From: Heloderma charlesbogerti
Lineage: Eukaryota; Chordata; Lepidosauria; Squamata; Helodermatidae
Assembly (NCBI GenBank): GCA_026122225.1
Contig: JANEZZ010001848.1
Location: 1-64,000, forward strand
Reading direction: 5' to 3'
DNA length: 64,000 nucleotides
A model generated the notes under the pieces. The model worked only from the letters and a program-made list of their open reading frames with translations, was not told where the DNA came from and did no database searches. Both the position numbers and the translations under genes were made by a program. Positions 22,509 through 34,036 of this stretch are shown in pieces. Position 1 is the first letter of the stretch. Each line of letters begins with the position of its first letter.

Positions 22509-23587
22509 GGATGAAAGTGCCATTTGGTAAAGAACCATCTGCTTAATCCCCAAACGCTCCAACCATTCCTATCTCATCCATATAGTATCTGAGCTCCTCC
22601 ATTACATTCTTCAACAGTGGAGTAACCCCAGCATTTTCCCAAAAGTAGAGGGAATTTGATGGCTAAAACTAATTAAAAAGTGGTCACTTATTTTGTTCTC
22701 CTTCTGCTCTCCCATGTGTCCCAGTTCTTCTCTTCTGCAATTGCAGTAACAGATTGTTCAGCCAAAACAAGTGAGTGAGTCAACAAAAACATCTTGAAGG
22801 AACCATCAGGGGAAGGCGGGGGGGGGGGAGGAATTGTGTAGTATTAGTAACTAACTACCCAGTTAACCCTGTATTTTTCACATATCCCTGCAAGACAGCG
22901 AAAATGCATTTCCATGCAGTGAATGTGCTTAATGTGCAGAAACGTTCCTTGGGGTCCTCACCACATCCTGTATGCAGTTTTGACACCAGGAGGAAGGAGA
23001 TTAACATCAAAAGCTCCCACAAGTGTCTATGGGCAGAATTTTTGCCTGGATGGGAACAAGAAGGCTCCAAGGAGTCTGTGTAAGGACAGAAAATGGTTCC
23101 CACATAAACCACTGATTTGGATCCAGTAAGGATCAGTGGGATGAAAGGTCAATCAACATGACATGCTTTTGTGTGGTGATCATCTCAACCACAAAAGTCT
23201 ACATCCCATAGCATCCCATTGTGAGCACACAACTGCCTGCCAATAACCCTGTGTTCCTGCGTATATAACGATGTGTTGTCAACACATTATCCAATGTGGC
23301 TGACCACAGCAAGTGGGGTGCTGAGAATCCATGGACAAGTGATGGGCAACCGTGCATGGGATAGTCAAAGCCAATAATCTGAAGCTAAACCAATGGCTTA
23401 GTGATGAGTAAATAGAGATACAGATCTCAAAGTGTGAAGTGGGGCTCCTTATACATCTGAAAATAAATGGTACAGGTAACATGCACTCCTTACGGAGCCC
23501 CCCCATCTCAGTTTGTGTGAAGGCTGTGGCTGAGCTAGCTGCCAGTACCCTGCCATCCCCTCCCTCCCAGTCGTACGAGGAAGCTTT
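22509..23587. other. Intergenic, no gene seen
   Basis: Short overlapping ORFs without a recognisable domain; a G run lies at 22818-22829. Nothing else can be assigned. Confidence 0.4.
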
Positions 23588-23595
23588 GCTGGCAG

Positions 23596-23782
23596 CGGTG
23601 GAGGCTGGCGGCTCCGATGTCCATGGGGCAGTGAATCCGCTCCTGGTTTCAGTCAGAACCAGTCAGAACTCTAAAGGAGTGATCCAAGGGCCTTCACACC
23701 TTAGATAGCTCCTTTAGAGTTCTGACTGAAGCTCGGAGCAGATTCACCACCCCACGGACATCGGAGCCACCAGCCTCCACTG
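23596..23782. mobile_element. hAT-type MITE (CAGTGGAGGC family) with perfect 8-bp TSD
   Basis: GCTGGCAG flanks it exactly on both sides (23588-23595 and 23783-23790). The ends are cggtggaggctggcggctcc and ggagccaccagcctccactg. The interior is a foldback: ccagtcagaactctaaagga pairs with tcctttagagttctgactg. A sister copy lies at 43820-43962. Confidence 0.88.
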
Positions 23783-23790
23783 GCTGGCAG

Positions 23791-24081
23791 TGCTGTTATG
23801 GAGTGACCCAAGGTCTCTTTGTGTTCTTTAGATTCCCCCGCGTGGGAATGTTAAGTGACTAGACAAGCCCCTGTATGCCCTGCTCTCTTCATCATTTTCG
23901 TTTGAAGTGATCCCTGCTGCTGTTGAAGGGGATGTGGGGAAGAGACAAAAAGACTCAGCTGCTAGCTACCTTTTTAATGTAATGTGTGGTTTGGCTCAGA
24001 GATAAATTACTCTAAAGCACTTTGCATGCTAAGAAATGCTAAAGAAAGGATGACGATCTTATACCAGTTCCAAACATTTCG
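23791..24081. other. Intergenic, no gene seen
   Basis: No assignable content. Confidence 0.35.
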
Positions 24082-24480
24082 TCACACCATAGTGTAGGGA
24101 TGGGAGAACCAGTTATTTTTGAACTGGCCTTAATTCTCCGAAAATCACTTTGAAGCTCATTTTGGTTTGCTGTTATTTTCGACCCGTTTGGGGGTTCATT
24201 TGAAAAGCGGAAGTGTGCATATTTCTGTGCGTGCTTTTTCAAAAGTGTGCACTGCCGCCCACCATCAGCTAAAGGATGAAAATGCTTGTTGTTTGAAAAA
24301 TGTGCATTTCAATGTATGCATTTTTTTAAAATACCAGCGTTCGAATGTGATCACAAATTTGGGAATCTGCCAGCATTTCTGGGTATGGGGGAACATGCTC
24401 CTACTCACATTTGCATTCAGGATTGTGAATGGGACATCTTCAGATGATTTGCAAACAAAAATGAAATTCCTGTACAACCC
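24082..24480 (+). repeat. Unnamed dispersed repeat rich in TGCACATTT words
   Basis: Starts near tagggatgggagaaccag and includes ttgaagctcattttgg and tgaaaaatgtgcatttcaat. The minus-strand block at 47185-47660 has the same order of words. ORFs across it have no domain. Confidence 0.45.
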
Positions 24481-24691
24481 TACAAGCTACACACTATTTG
24501 TTCAGACTACATGCTATTGTGCTTGCGACCTAGGAGTCCTAGAAGCAGCAGTAGCAATAACAACAAGTAATGCGGAAGCTAGGATAATTACGTTGCACTT
24601 AACTGAGGGACTCTTGTGGCAACATAAGTTGAGAACCCCTGATCAAAGGGAAGAGAAAATAGTTACAACTGTAACTACAGCCTAAACCAAG

Positions 24692-25042
24692 TTCAGGTAT
24701 TTGCCTGAATGTGTGAAGACTAAAAGTGTGCAGGGCAGCAGGGGTGCATGTGCAAACCCTGCCCCCACTATCCCCACATGGGCGGACTCCTGTTTAGACC
24801 GTCGCACATTTAGCATGAAGGTCTGAAGAGGGTTCCTGTCCACAAAATTCTGAAGAGGGCTTCTAAAAATGTTCAGCTGAGCACGCTTAGAAGCTTTTCC
24901 GAACTTCATGTGGAAGGCACAAAGGCCTAAAGAAGTCCACCTGCACAAGGATGTGTGGGAGGGGCTTGCATGCGCACTCCCCCATCCCCTACCCACTTTC
25001 CGCCCTTGCAGATTCAGGCAAACATCTGAACACAGCTCTAAC
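24692..25042. mobile_element. Non-autonomous element with about 24-bp imperfect TIRs
   Basis: gttcaggtatttgcctgaat on the left is mirrored by gattcaggcaaacatctgaac on the right, with about five mismatches in 24. Inner inverted words (acttcatgtggaaggcac against gcacatttagcatgaaggtc) are weaker. No ORF of note. Confidence 0.6.
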
Positions 25043-25514
25043 AATGTTCAGATCAGTGCTCCTCCAGGCTCAGCCACAGGTATGTCAGTTATGGCTAGCT
25101 TCGTGGTCAGCTTTCTGCTGAGAGCCATGAACCCCTTCTTTATTACCTTTCCCTTTTGTTATCTTTCAGTTGCAGGCATGTTTCTCCCATCTCCCCATTC
25201 TCTTGATTTTGGAGACATGGACTGTTGGGTAAGGATAAAAGCAAGCTCAAAAGTGAAATTCAGGATGGATTGCATATAATAAAAGGGATTTCAGTGTCCA
25301 TGAGAACATCCTGTTCAAGTGCCCTCAGGCTTGTACTTAGATTTCTGTGCTAAAAATACCAGTTTCTAGCTGACCCGCAAACCCAAATTCTGTGAATTAA
25401 ACAAAGAATGCAAACGATATTGCAAAAATATACAGATTTGCATTCTGGATTTAGGTTGCAAAACTTTTGCCAAGGACTGGATGGTGGTGGACAGGAGAGG
25501 AAGGACTGGATGAG

Positions 25515-25874
25515 CGGGGCCAGCCCAAGACATTTTGCTGTCTAGCAGAGCTGCAAATGACATCCCCCGACCCCGCCTCTGTCAAGGTGCATAGTACCTA
25601 AAGCCAACCAAATTATTTTGACGCCTGAGACAGAACATCCCACAAGCATCTGTCCTCCTCCCTGGTGATAAAAATGCAAAGGGGTTGGATCGAGCCTTTG
25701 TCATACTTACTCAAACCCATTGAAATCAATGGGGCTTGGGTTAGTCATGACTAGATCTAGATTCAACCCAAGAATATTAAATTAATAACTAATAGTATGC
25801 TGCCTTTTCATGACACCAAAAATCTGCGGCCTGAGTTGGCCACCTCACTCTACCTAATGGTAGGGCTGGCCCTG
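25515..25874 (-). mobile_element. hAT-type element (CAGGGCCAGCCC family) with an insertion
   Basis: The left end cggggccagcccaagacatt and the right end ctaatggtagggctggccctg match the 61856-62157 element in reverse. The middle (about 25685-25770) is foreign: a palindrome around actcaaacccattgaaatca and atggggcttgggttag. The flanks show no clean duplication. Confidence 0.7.
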
Positions 25875-26662
25875 GAGATTAATTATGGTCAAGCTAATTA
25901 TGGTCAGACTACACATTACATACAAATGCATGTACAAAACCCTGGTGGCCCCTTCCTCTCAGGAAAAGTCAGTGTGTGTGTATCCCTGAAACCCTCCCTG
26001 TCTTCCTCAGCAGATCTGTGTTTACCTTGCAAAAATGAGTCTGGAAGGGGCGGGTAGCAGCTTGGTGGGCAGAGCTTCAGTGGAAAAATGGACTGGCAGG
26101 GAAAAGGTCTAGCATCCCTCTGCTCTCTCCCCTGCTCTACTCCAAGTTCCCTCTCCCAAGGAAACTTTGCAAGGTAGAACCAGCTGTTGGGCTAATGTCA
26201 TGGCTGCACCGTAGCATTTAGTCTGGCCCTTAGAATTATTAATTTATGATGAGCATAAGTTGAGCATGAGTTGATGATCAGGATTATCTTATAGTCAGTG
26301 ACTAATATGTGCCCACTGGAATGCCTGCTCTCGGTGTGCTGATCACCTAATTAGTAGAACCTACCATTAAAAACAACAACAACTACTGACCCTCAACCTA
26401 GATCAAAGAGGTTTGTGGTGCTGTGCAAAATGTCATCTTCACATCATGGCCAAGGTGACTGTCTAAAACCAGAAGCACTACCCCATGGCCAGCAGCAAAG
26501 AGCCTCTCGCCTATGAGCAGGGCAATCATGCATATGGGCCAACTCCGGGCATTGCTAAGTTGCATTTGTCAACCAGTTTAAATATAAAATTGCCCACTGT
26601 CACACACTGAAATTTGACTACACATAACTAGCCATGGTCAATTTTAACTGGCAAGTCAGTTT
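25875..26662. other. Intergenic, no gene seen
   Basis: No domain-bearing ORF. Two short near-tandem words at 25880-25905 (attatggtcaagctaattat) and AT-rich text at 26230-26290. Confidence 0.4.
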
Positions 26663-26815
26663 TGGGTGCTTCCAGACAGGGAGCTCCAAGTGCTACCAGT
26701 CAAAAGGTACTGTGCAACTATTCCATCTGTTTCTCCTTAACGGATTTTCTGTGATTAAAAAAAAGGCAGAAGAGGCAATGGAAAAACACAAGAGGGCTAC
26801 ATGTGGAAGACTTCA
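26663..26815 (+). mobile_element. TIR element, left half (GGGTGCTTCCAGA family)
   Basis: gggtgcttccagacagggag, ctgtgcaactattccatctg and gaagaggcaatggaaaaaca follow the order seen at 567-809. The right terminal repeat is missing. Confidence 0.65.
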
Positions 26816-27318
26816 TCTTGAGGACCTTCCATATAATTGAAATCAGAGTTTAGAATTAGGTGGTCTTGTTCCTTTCTCTTTGTAATGCAACATAAAGAAA
26901 ATACTGCCCAGCTGCCTGGAAGATCAGATGAGAAACAGAACAAGTTTTTTAGGGAAACTGTGGAAGATCCAGCATTGGAGGTTTGTCAGGGTGGACACAA
27001 AGAGCCATTTACTCACTGCATGGCTATCACCTTAAAACAACCTACTTGCTGACTGTGTGTTAAGTTGATTATCTGTAAGCATCATAAAGGGTGGCATACC
27101 AATTCCCTCTTCCCTGTTGTTGTCCGCCTTGCTCACCATGTGACCAGAGCCTTAAAAAAAAACACCAACCAGCTCCCCATGTGATTTGAGCTGTCACTTG
27201 AGACTACTATTCAGTAATAGTAAGTAATCATCTGTTTCTAATTCTATTCCATGACAAGGCTAGATATGGAACTGATAGTGACAACTGACATGTCAAACTT
27301 CTTGGAGTTGGAGAAAAT
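26816..27318. other. Intergenic, no gene seen
   Basis: No assignable content beyond short chance ORFs. Confidence 0.4.
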
Positions 27319-27512
27319 GAGCTGTAAGGTCCTGATTGAGCACATACTTGGCATGCAGAAGATCCCTGGTTCGATTCCCAGCTTCTCCAGGTGTGGCTAG
27401 AGAACAATCCTGCCTGAAAACCCTGGAAAGCTGTTACCAGTCAATGTCAACAATACTGGGCTATGTAGACCAGTGGTCTGACTCAGTATAAGGCAGCTTC
27501 CTACATTCCTAT
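27319..27512 (+). mobile_element. tRNA-derived SINE
   Basis: The head keeps a pol III B box, GGTTCGATTCC at 27368-27378, and a degenerate A-box region with gagcacatacttggcatgc. The body gaaaaccctggaaagctg and the tail ctgactcagtataaggcagc and ttcctacattcc are typical of a squamate tRNA SINE. A second copy lies at 48706-48858. Whether it is transcribed cannot be told from sequence. Confidence 0.75.
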
Positions 27513-27756
27513 TTCTTATGATCAGTTGCCATTAGCCAGTGATCCAGTGGCATAGTGGACTAATGTGTGTGTGGACTAGGGGGGGAAAGGTAGATTAATT
27601 GTTTGTTTGCAGCATTTGTATCCTGCTTTTTAGCCAAAAGTGCTTCCAGAGCAGATTACAAAGATAAGTAGCATGACAATCAGATCAGCAGAAGTGGTGA
27701 TCTGTTTTCTGTGAGTGAAAGACCTTGTAGGAACAACTGAGGCAGCCTATCACTGA
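27513..27756. other. Intergenic; possible L2-tail scrap
   Basis: gtttgtttgcagcatttgta and tcctgctttttagccaaaag near 27603 resemble an L2-type 3' end on the minus strand. Otherwise empty. Confidence 0.3.
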
Positions 27757-28430
27757 CCTGGTTCGCACTACACCATAACCCATGATGGGTTATCAGCCTT
27801 GTTTCAGAGTGGCTTGTTGTGACATCCAAACCTGGCACAGTTTCTTCAGCATGGTTTGTTACCCACGCACAAGCCACCCTGAGAACCCATGGCTTGTTGT
27901 TGGGTTGTTCAGGGTGGCTCTCATTACATGCGAACCCAGCATGATGGGTTGTGCATGGCTTGTCAGAAAGGACTAGAGAGCCGCCTGGCAAGAGGAGCAA
28001 AAAACCTGGTTGCTCCACGCAATCTTGCTAACAATCTCCCCTCTCTATTATGTATTGAAATGACACTAGTCAATTTATTCCTCCAATTCATCGCCTCCTT
28101 AGACAGTGACATGGTGTTGTTTTTTTTCACCCTTGGGGAGATGTGTACAAATTTAACTTCTTTTAACCTTTGGGGAGAATTGTACTTTAGCAAATTTGCG
28201 CAAATCTCTCCAAAAGTGTTTTTTTTAAGTTAAATATGTGCAAGTCTCCCCGAAGGTGAAAAACAAATTCTACAAAATAAATTCTACTGTGCTAATGAGC
28301 ACATTTGCACTCATTAGCAGAGCAGGCTGCTGATGTTGTTTGTATATCGGGAGTAACGTGGGTTAGCAAGCAAACAACCAATGCACCGTGGCTTATTCTC
28401 AAGGTGGCTTATCATGGCATGCGATCTGGT
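27757..28430. mobile_element. Long foldback element, copy 2
   Basis: The left end cctggttcgcactacaccat and the right end ggtggcttatcatggcatgc fit the family. The core folds: cacccttggggagatgtgta on the left against gtgcaagtctccccgaaggtg on the right. Shared words with copy 3 include caagccaccctgagaacc and gtggcttattctcaaggtgg-type text. It is about 674 bp with no transposase ORF. Confidence 0.75.
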
Positions 28431-29268
28431 TCTCAAGGTGCTGAGGCCATTTACTTCTGCTCTCAAGTGTGACTGGCTATCTGCTTCTGAATACGATTGG
28501 CTGCGTCTTACCTGCATGCCTGATCTGATTCACATAGGTGTGCCTCCATCTCTGGACTGCGGCCTGTGAAGGTACAATTTATGGACCAGACTCATAGCCA
28601 GCATAAACAGTCATGGTTTCATGAACACCAGTTGTTTACATCAACTGAGGATTTGGCTTAGTTTTTCTTTTCTAGATTCCCCCTCAAAGAAAAGGGGAGA
28701 GGGAGAGAGAGAGAGAGAGAGAGAGAGATTTCCTGCTGTGATACTAGGACAGGAATGACTGGCCTCATCTGTCTCTTCTTCATCTGCTCCAAGTGATACG
28801 GTTTATCTGAGATTCGCTTAATATAAATTCTGTCAGCCTGGTCCAAGATTAAATTCTCCAGTGTTTGGCAGCAAATAGATTAGATAATAGGCAGTGGGGA
28901 AGGAACTGAGAGATGCAGGAAGCAAACATATATTTAATTCTTAAACAAAATCTCCAGGGGGACTTCTCAACCTCCGTTCTTGTTACAATAACAAAGAAGT
29001 CCAAAACGGAGCCAGGCAAAAGAGAGATGCGGGTGGGGGAAGAGAATCTGTCTTCAGCCACTCACTTCCTGCTCTGTCCTTCTGCACAGGGAAAGCTGGT
29101 TAATGACCAGAAATTACACAGCATCCGTCTTGTCATTTCGCAGAGAGATGGAGCATGGAAAATTCCATTTCTCCCCCTGTGCAAAACTCCCGCCAATAGC
29201 CCCCAAGGGATTCCAGGGACTCTAAATATAATACAATCACCAACCTGTAGTTTTAATTGAGTCAGTAA
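28431..29268. other. Intergenic, no gene seen
   Basis: Contains a (GA)n run at 28697-28728. The 115-codon ORF at 28913-29260 has no recognisable domain. Confidence 0.4.
28697..28728. repeat. (GA)n microsatellite
   Basis: An almost pure GA run next to a GGGAGAGGG stretch. Confidence 0.9.
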
Positions 29269-29386
29269 GGGCACACTCCTATGCATGTTTAGAAAGAGAA
29301 AAGGCCTACAACTCCCAGCATGCTGGCTGGCGCATGCTAGGAGTGGTAGGCCTTTTCTCTGTCTAAACTTGCATAGGATTGCATCC
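29269..29386. mobile_element. Palindromic MITE (GGGCACAATCC family)
   Basis: gggcacactcctatgcatg opens and gcataggattgcatcc closes it. The interior agaaaaggcctacaactcc pairs with ggagtggtaggccttttct through a cagcatgctggctg centre. Confidence 0.78.
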
Positions 29387-30544
29387 TAAATTCCTTGATC
29401 CTTCTCCCCCGCCACACATATACACTGAACTAATAATAAACTTGCCTCCCTGATCTGTAAAATATATATAATGCATTTATTAATGCTGTTCCTTCCAACT
29501 CTACATTAGGACAACCAAACCATATCATTCTGAATTGACAGAATGAGAAGGTTAAATAATGCATGAACTATGCTAAATCTAGAGAAGGCCACTGAAGATA
29601 CTGCAGTTATTCTACAGCATCATCATCGTCATCATCATCGTTATTATCATTGCTGCTGCTATTTGCATTACATAGAAATTATAAACAGTTCAACAGACAA
29701 AAAATTCTAACCATAGAAGCTGCCTTCAAAATCATGATATGTAAACAATTCCTTCTCCCATTTACTAATGTGCCTGATCAAAGGCACATTATTCATTCTT
29801 TTGCACTTTATTCATTCTTTTAATAGAATTTCTTGGTTGAGTTAATAGTCATTTATAAAAACTGAAATTGGTATCCAGCTCTTAGCAATCTGGCAGTGTT
29901 GGATTTACTAATAATTTTTTATTGACTTGCGTTTCATTTTGTTTATTTTCTGTCTTATTTGTAACATATTGGCTATTGTTCCTTTTTACATTGTGATGAC
30001 CTAGGATTATGAACAATAGCATTGAACTGGACTACTAGAATGTCAGGAATTTATAAATGGTTCCCAGATTTTCCTGAATTTCAGTGTATTATGTTGCTGA
30101 CCCTAGATATATTTACCGTATTTTGTTCATTATCCCTATTGCATATTTAATCCCATACCACAAGAGACCTTTTTTTAGTTCTGAGCAACAATTATTCTAG
30201 CTGCTATCAAGAGAACTTCCACTCATCCTCTGTCCTAAAGCAGCTGCATCTACAATAAAGCAGTAGTACTCAATTTAATCTTACACCAAGAATCCAGAGC
30301 CTGGTCTATGAACACAGAATCATAGGACCAAAATGTTTTCAGAGATCCCATCAACTTTACTTCATATAAAGCTCACCATATAGTTAGATCGCATACTGTG
30401 AATTACTCCTCTATTCAGAATATTACTATATAGGGAGAGCCCCCAAATTAATCTGGTTTATCTTTCATAGATGCTTTCTGCTCCAGCATTTGAATGTAAA
30501 ATTTTCATTCAGACTCTACAGCTCTGAATAGAGCTCTACTCTAG
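29387..30544. other. Unique AT-rich block
   Basis: No ORF over 60 codons of interest, and no repeat I recognise apart from a trinucleotide run (CATCATCATCG-like, 29618-29642). Confidence 0.45.
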
Positions 30545-30665
30545 AGGGTAGTCAGATGGACAGAGAGCCTGCAAAGGTAGAGGGAATTCCTATAGACCAC
30601 AGCAACCCCCCTTTCCAGCTCTCAAGTCTTCCCTGATGCTGAACCAAGGCCCAAGGTACATGGAA
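30545..30665 (-). mobile_element. L2-like endonuclease remnant, part A
   Basis: agggaattcctatagaccac, agcaacccccctttccagct and ctcaagtcttccctgatgct follow 10040-10115 of the long L2-like element closely. It is colinear with part B about 0.8 kb to the right. Confidence 0.7.
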
Positions 30666-31009
30666 ACAGAATGAGAAGCGCTTTCTGGTTATATCTGGAT
30701 TTTCATTAAATTGCTTTGGTTTGTCGGGGCACACGAAGCAAGAAAAGTGGAGTATACACTACCTAAAACCCCACTTTCCTGGATCACACAGCACTTGAAA
30801 CTTTGGGGTTGGGTGGACAGAATCCAGGGAGTAGAACTGAATGTCATCAACTTCATAGGTGCTGCTCAGTGAATGAGAGAGGCTTGTTCCCCACCCCTGT
30901 CCATGCGCCCCTACGTAGGGAAGTTTAATTGAAGCGGTGAATTAAGCCCCTATAATTTATCCCACACCTCTCCCCTCTCAACCACCATTGGGATATTGTG
31001 AATGCCTAA

Positions 31010-31215
31010 AACAGTGCTACTGCACTCTTATGAATGGGAAATACAGGCTACATACTGTGAATGGGTAAACCAGGTACTGTGCTTTTGTGAATGCTTGAAA
31101 CAATACTGTTTCAATACTTCAGTACTGTGAATGGGAAAAAGAGGCTAGATACTGTGAATGGGAAAAAGAGGCTAGATACTGTGAATGGGAAAGCAGCCCT
31201 ACTGTGAATGGGGAA
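31010..31215. repeat. Minisatellite, 27-bp unit
   Basis: Units beginning tactgtgaatgggaaaaaga start at 31123, 31150 and 31177; the first two are identical. Looser repeats of ctgtgaatggg extend to both sides (31062, 31203). Confidence 0.85.
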
Positions 31216-31479
31216 AAAGAGGGGATGGGGGGGAGTGGCCCGACCCCTTCACCAGGTCACTGCCAGGTCATAGAAATAGGCAAGCCTAGGGTTTAATGCA
31301 GGGGGACAGGGCACACTGCAGCGGAACCATGCAGGAGCCATGTTTAAGGGGAAAAGACGCACTAAAAATGCACCTTTTCCAGAGGGAAGCTGCGGGGTTG
31401 CTGCAGATTGGCGACAGCGTCATCTGTCGTGAACAACCCTGACGTGCTCTTGCTCCACACTAAATTGGCTGTGTAGAGG

Positions 31480-31640
31480 GGGCCCAAGTATCCCTGCAGG
31501 CAGAACTGAGAGAGATGAAATCCTCCCTGCTCACCCACCCAGGTCTTGGTTATACATGCCAGATCAGCTGCCTCATCCACTATTACGTCATGAATGAAGG
31601 AGGTTTTATTTTAATCCGATCTGGCATTTAAGAACATAAG
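31480..31640 (-). mobile_element. L2-like endonuclease remnant, part B
   Basis: The minus strand encodes MDEAADLACITKTWVGEQGG, clearly the same site as DEGADLVCITETWV in the long L2 copy. The catalytic glutamate of ITETW is lysine here. The plus strand text acccaggtcttggttataca matches 10163-10183. Confidence 0.75.
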
Positions 31641-31957
31641 GGAGTGCCACCGACACACCCTATTCCAGAAATGAACGTTTCTGCTCATTTCGGGGTTCCC
31701 CCCCCCCAGAAGCACCAAATCTCCATTCAGCGAGCAGTGGGCACTGCTTGCACGATGGAACCAGTGGGGCTGGCCACTTGTGGAATGGAAGCAGTAGAGC
31801 GCCCCACAAGCAGGTGGGTAGCATTGGATACTGCCCTATGTTTTATAAATTATTTTAATGGTAGCGTACATATCTCCTGAGTAAAATTTGCAGTTCCGTC
31901 CTGATTTATTATTTTCCTTTGGTTTTAATTGGTCAGGGAAATGGTCTCTTCTGTTTG

Positions 31958-32052
31958 ACCTAGATTAGAACTCCCATCATCCCTAAACATCGCCTATGGT
32001 GGCTGGGGCTGATGGAAACAACATCTGGAAGGCCACACATTCCTCACTCTGG
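31958..32052. mobile_element. Degenerate hAT-type palindromic MITE
   Basis: Contains gaactcccatcatccctaaa, ggtggctggggctgatgg and caacatctggaaggccacac in family order. The left end is not recognisable. Confidence 0.5.
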
Positions 32053-32173
32053 GTGTCTATCTCCATCAGGTGTGATGGATCATCATCCAATCACACTTGT
32101 TGCAGAGATGTAGAAGAATCACCTGACCAGTCACAAATCCAAAAGGTGAATGAATCACACTAACAAGATGCTC

Positions 32174-32217
32174 CCTTCTTTTCTTTTCTTTTCTTTTCTT
32201 TTCTTTTCTCTTCTCTT
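32174..32217. repeat. (TTTTC)n microsatellite
   Basis: About eight tandem cttttc-type units; a short GCA trinucleotide run follows at 32243-32272. Confidence 0.9.
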
Positions 32218-32272
32218 CCAGGAACCCCCAGGTGACGGCGGTGGCAGCAGCAGCAGCAGGGGCAGCAGCAAA

Positions 32273-33324
32273 GTGACAGAGCCCCTCCCGCAGACCTGAA
32301 AGGCTGTTTCTCAAAGAGGAATAAACTGGCCCCGGAACATGATAGCACCCAAGAGAACTACATCTGTCTCCTTTAATTATCCCGTGTACATATTAGTGAA
32401 GGGAAGTGCTTTATGATTTCTATAGCTAAGGCCAGCAAAGTTATAGAACACCTGGTGTGCATAAGCACTCTCCCTAAAGTATAGACAGGCAAATTTAAAT
32501 CATGTACACTGTGATGGGGGGAGGGAATATCTTTCATTTCCCCAGAGGGAAAAAAATAAACATTTAACAGATCACGACTGTTACAGTTCATATACGTTTA
32601 TAGCTCCGGAGACTTTTTGTCTGCCTTGCTGAGGACATTCCATCAAATAGCACTGAATTTGTTTGTTTCCATCTTTTGTACTAAGGTGAGAATTTAAAGC
32701 TCTAGTATTTGAACTCTGCAAGTACTTTTGTGCCCATATACCACTTACAAGTAAATCTGTGCCCTTGTTTGATTCAAAACACTAGTGATGTGTGCATAAG
32801 TGCTTGCAGGATCTAGGTCCAGAACTGTATCTGCATGATCCATCCAGAGCCGTGTCCTTATGGAATACATTTGATCAGAGTACACCTAGCCTAGATTTTG
32901 AAATCTTAACCATGGGTCAAATTCGAGTCTTGTCATTCATTTCTGCTTTTCTCTGCTGTCAACTCCTCTGGACTGGAGTTTCTCTAGAATTATATCAACA
33001 GTGTTTCCAACTCTCACTGTTTTGTCGTGAGTCTTGTATTATCTAGTGTTTCTCCCCCCCCCCCCTTTACAACTCCAGGAGTCATGAGATTACAGAAGAG
33101 TCTTTCAAGGAGATTTAGCCAAAGCTTGAATATGTAAAGCGGATGCAACCAAAACCAAAATGATATATTAAAAGAATATATCGGTACATGCATTTCTAGA
33201 CATCTCACGATGCCTAAGACATTATAACAATGTGTGTGTGAGAGTGAGAGAGACAGAGACTGAGAGTAAGAGTAAGAGTAAGAGTGAAAGTAAGGTTGAA
33301 TCATGATTTTCAGCCAAGTCTGTG
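32273..33324. other. Intergenic, no gene seen
   Basis: C run at 33054-33066 and a purine-rich simple repeat (gagagtaagagtaagagta) at 33239-33292. ORFs are under 100 codons with no domain. Confidence 0.45.
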
Positions 33325-33400
33325 CATGTTGGCTAAGACTTAAGGCCCACTGAGTTCCACAGGGCTTCCTCCCAAGTAAATATGTACAGAATTACAGCCT
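33325..33400. repeat. Short palindromic repeat (GGGAGTAAG family), degenerate
   Basis: cactgagttccacagggctt and cctcccaagtaaatatgtac fit the family; the left side is blurred. Confidence 0.45.
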
Positions 33401-33796
33401 TTGTTGCACATTTAGGCTATTAACCCTGTGGACAGTTATAATTGAGACATTCCCATGGAAGGAAATGAGACTTAAGCAGCCTTCACTGTGCACAGGATTA
33501 CTGCTTCAGAGTTTGCAATACTGCACCAGGATAGGCTCAGTAGGTTGTATACAACTGTGTCCTTCTGGCACCAGAAAGGACACCACTAGTGGATCTTATT
33601 CCCCCTTCTCCCTACATCCCCCCTTGCCAAATCTCATCCAGAAGGCTAGGGGACCCTCCAGAGCAGATGGGGGGGGGTACAGGGGGAGGAGGGGAAAAGA
33701 ATTTCCACTACATGAATGGAAACCCATTCAAGCCCATTCACATAATGCTGCTCCTATGCCTTTAATCAAGACTTCAGCTGCACAACTCAGAAGGCC

Positions 33797-34036
33797 CAGA
33801 GTTTTAACCCATGGTTTGTTGTTGAGTTAAAATTCTGGATTGTTTAATCCTCCACAACCTAGAGTGCTGGGTTCTGATGTCACAACTAACAACCCAGGAA
33901 TGGAATATTCCTGGATTGTTTCCCAAAGCAGATGCAAAGCAGAAGTGACAAGGGAGCAGGCAGCAGCCTGCTCATGTGTAGCCCCAACAATTCATGGGTT
34001 AAACAACCCATGAGTTGTTGTTATGTGCAAACCCGG
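33797..34036. mobile_element. Foldback element with AACCCATGG/CCATGGGTT words
   Basis: ttaacccatggtttgttgtt on the left and ttcatgggttaaacaaccca on the right are inverted words; it ends gttatgtgcaaacccgg, the end motif of the foldback group. The interior has a second inverted pair around aatggaatattcctgg. Confidence 0.55.

Noticed and set aside
27368..27378. Genuine tRNA gene at the GGTTCGATTCC box
   Set aside because: No acceptor stem or cloverleaf can be completed; the head is followed by a SINE body and tail.
31123..31203. CRISPR-like direct repeats
   Set aside because: The 27-bp units are adjacent without unique spacers, so this is a minisatellite; the genome is also vertebrate.
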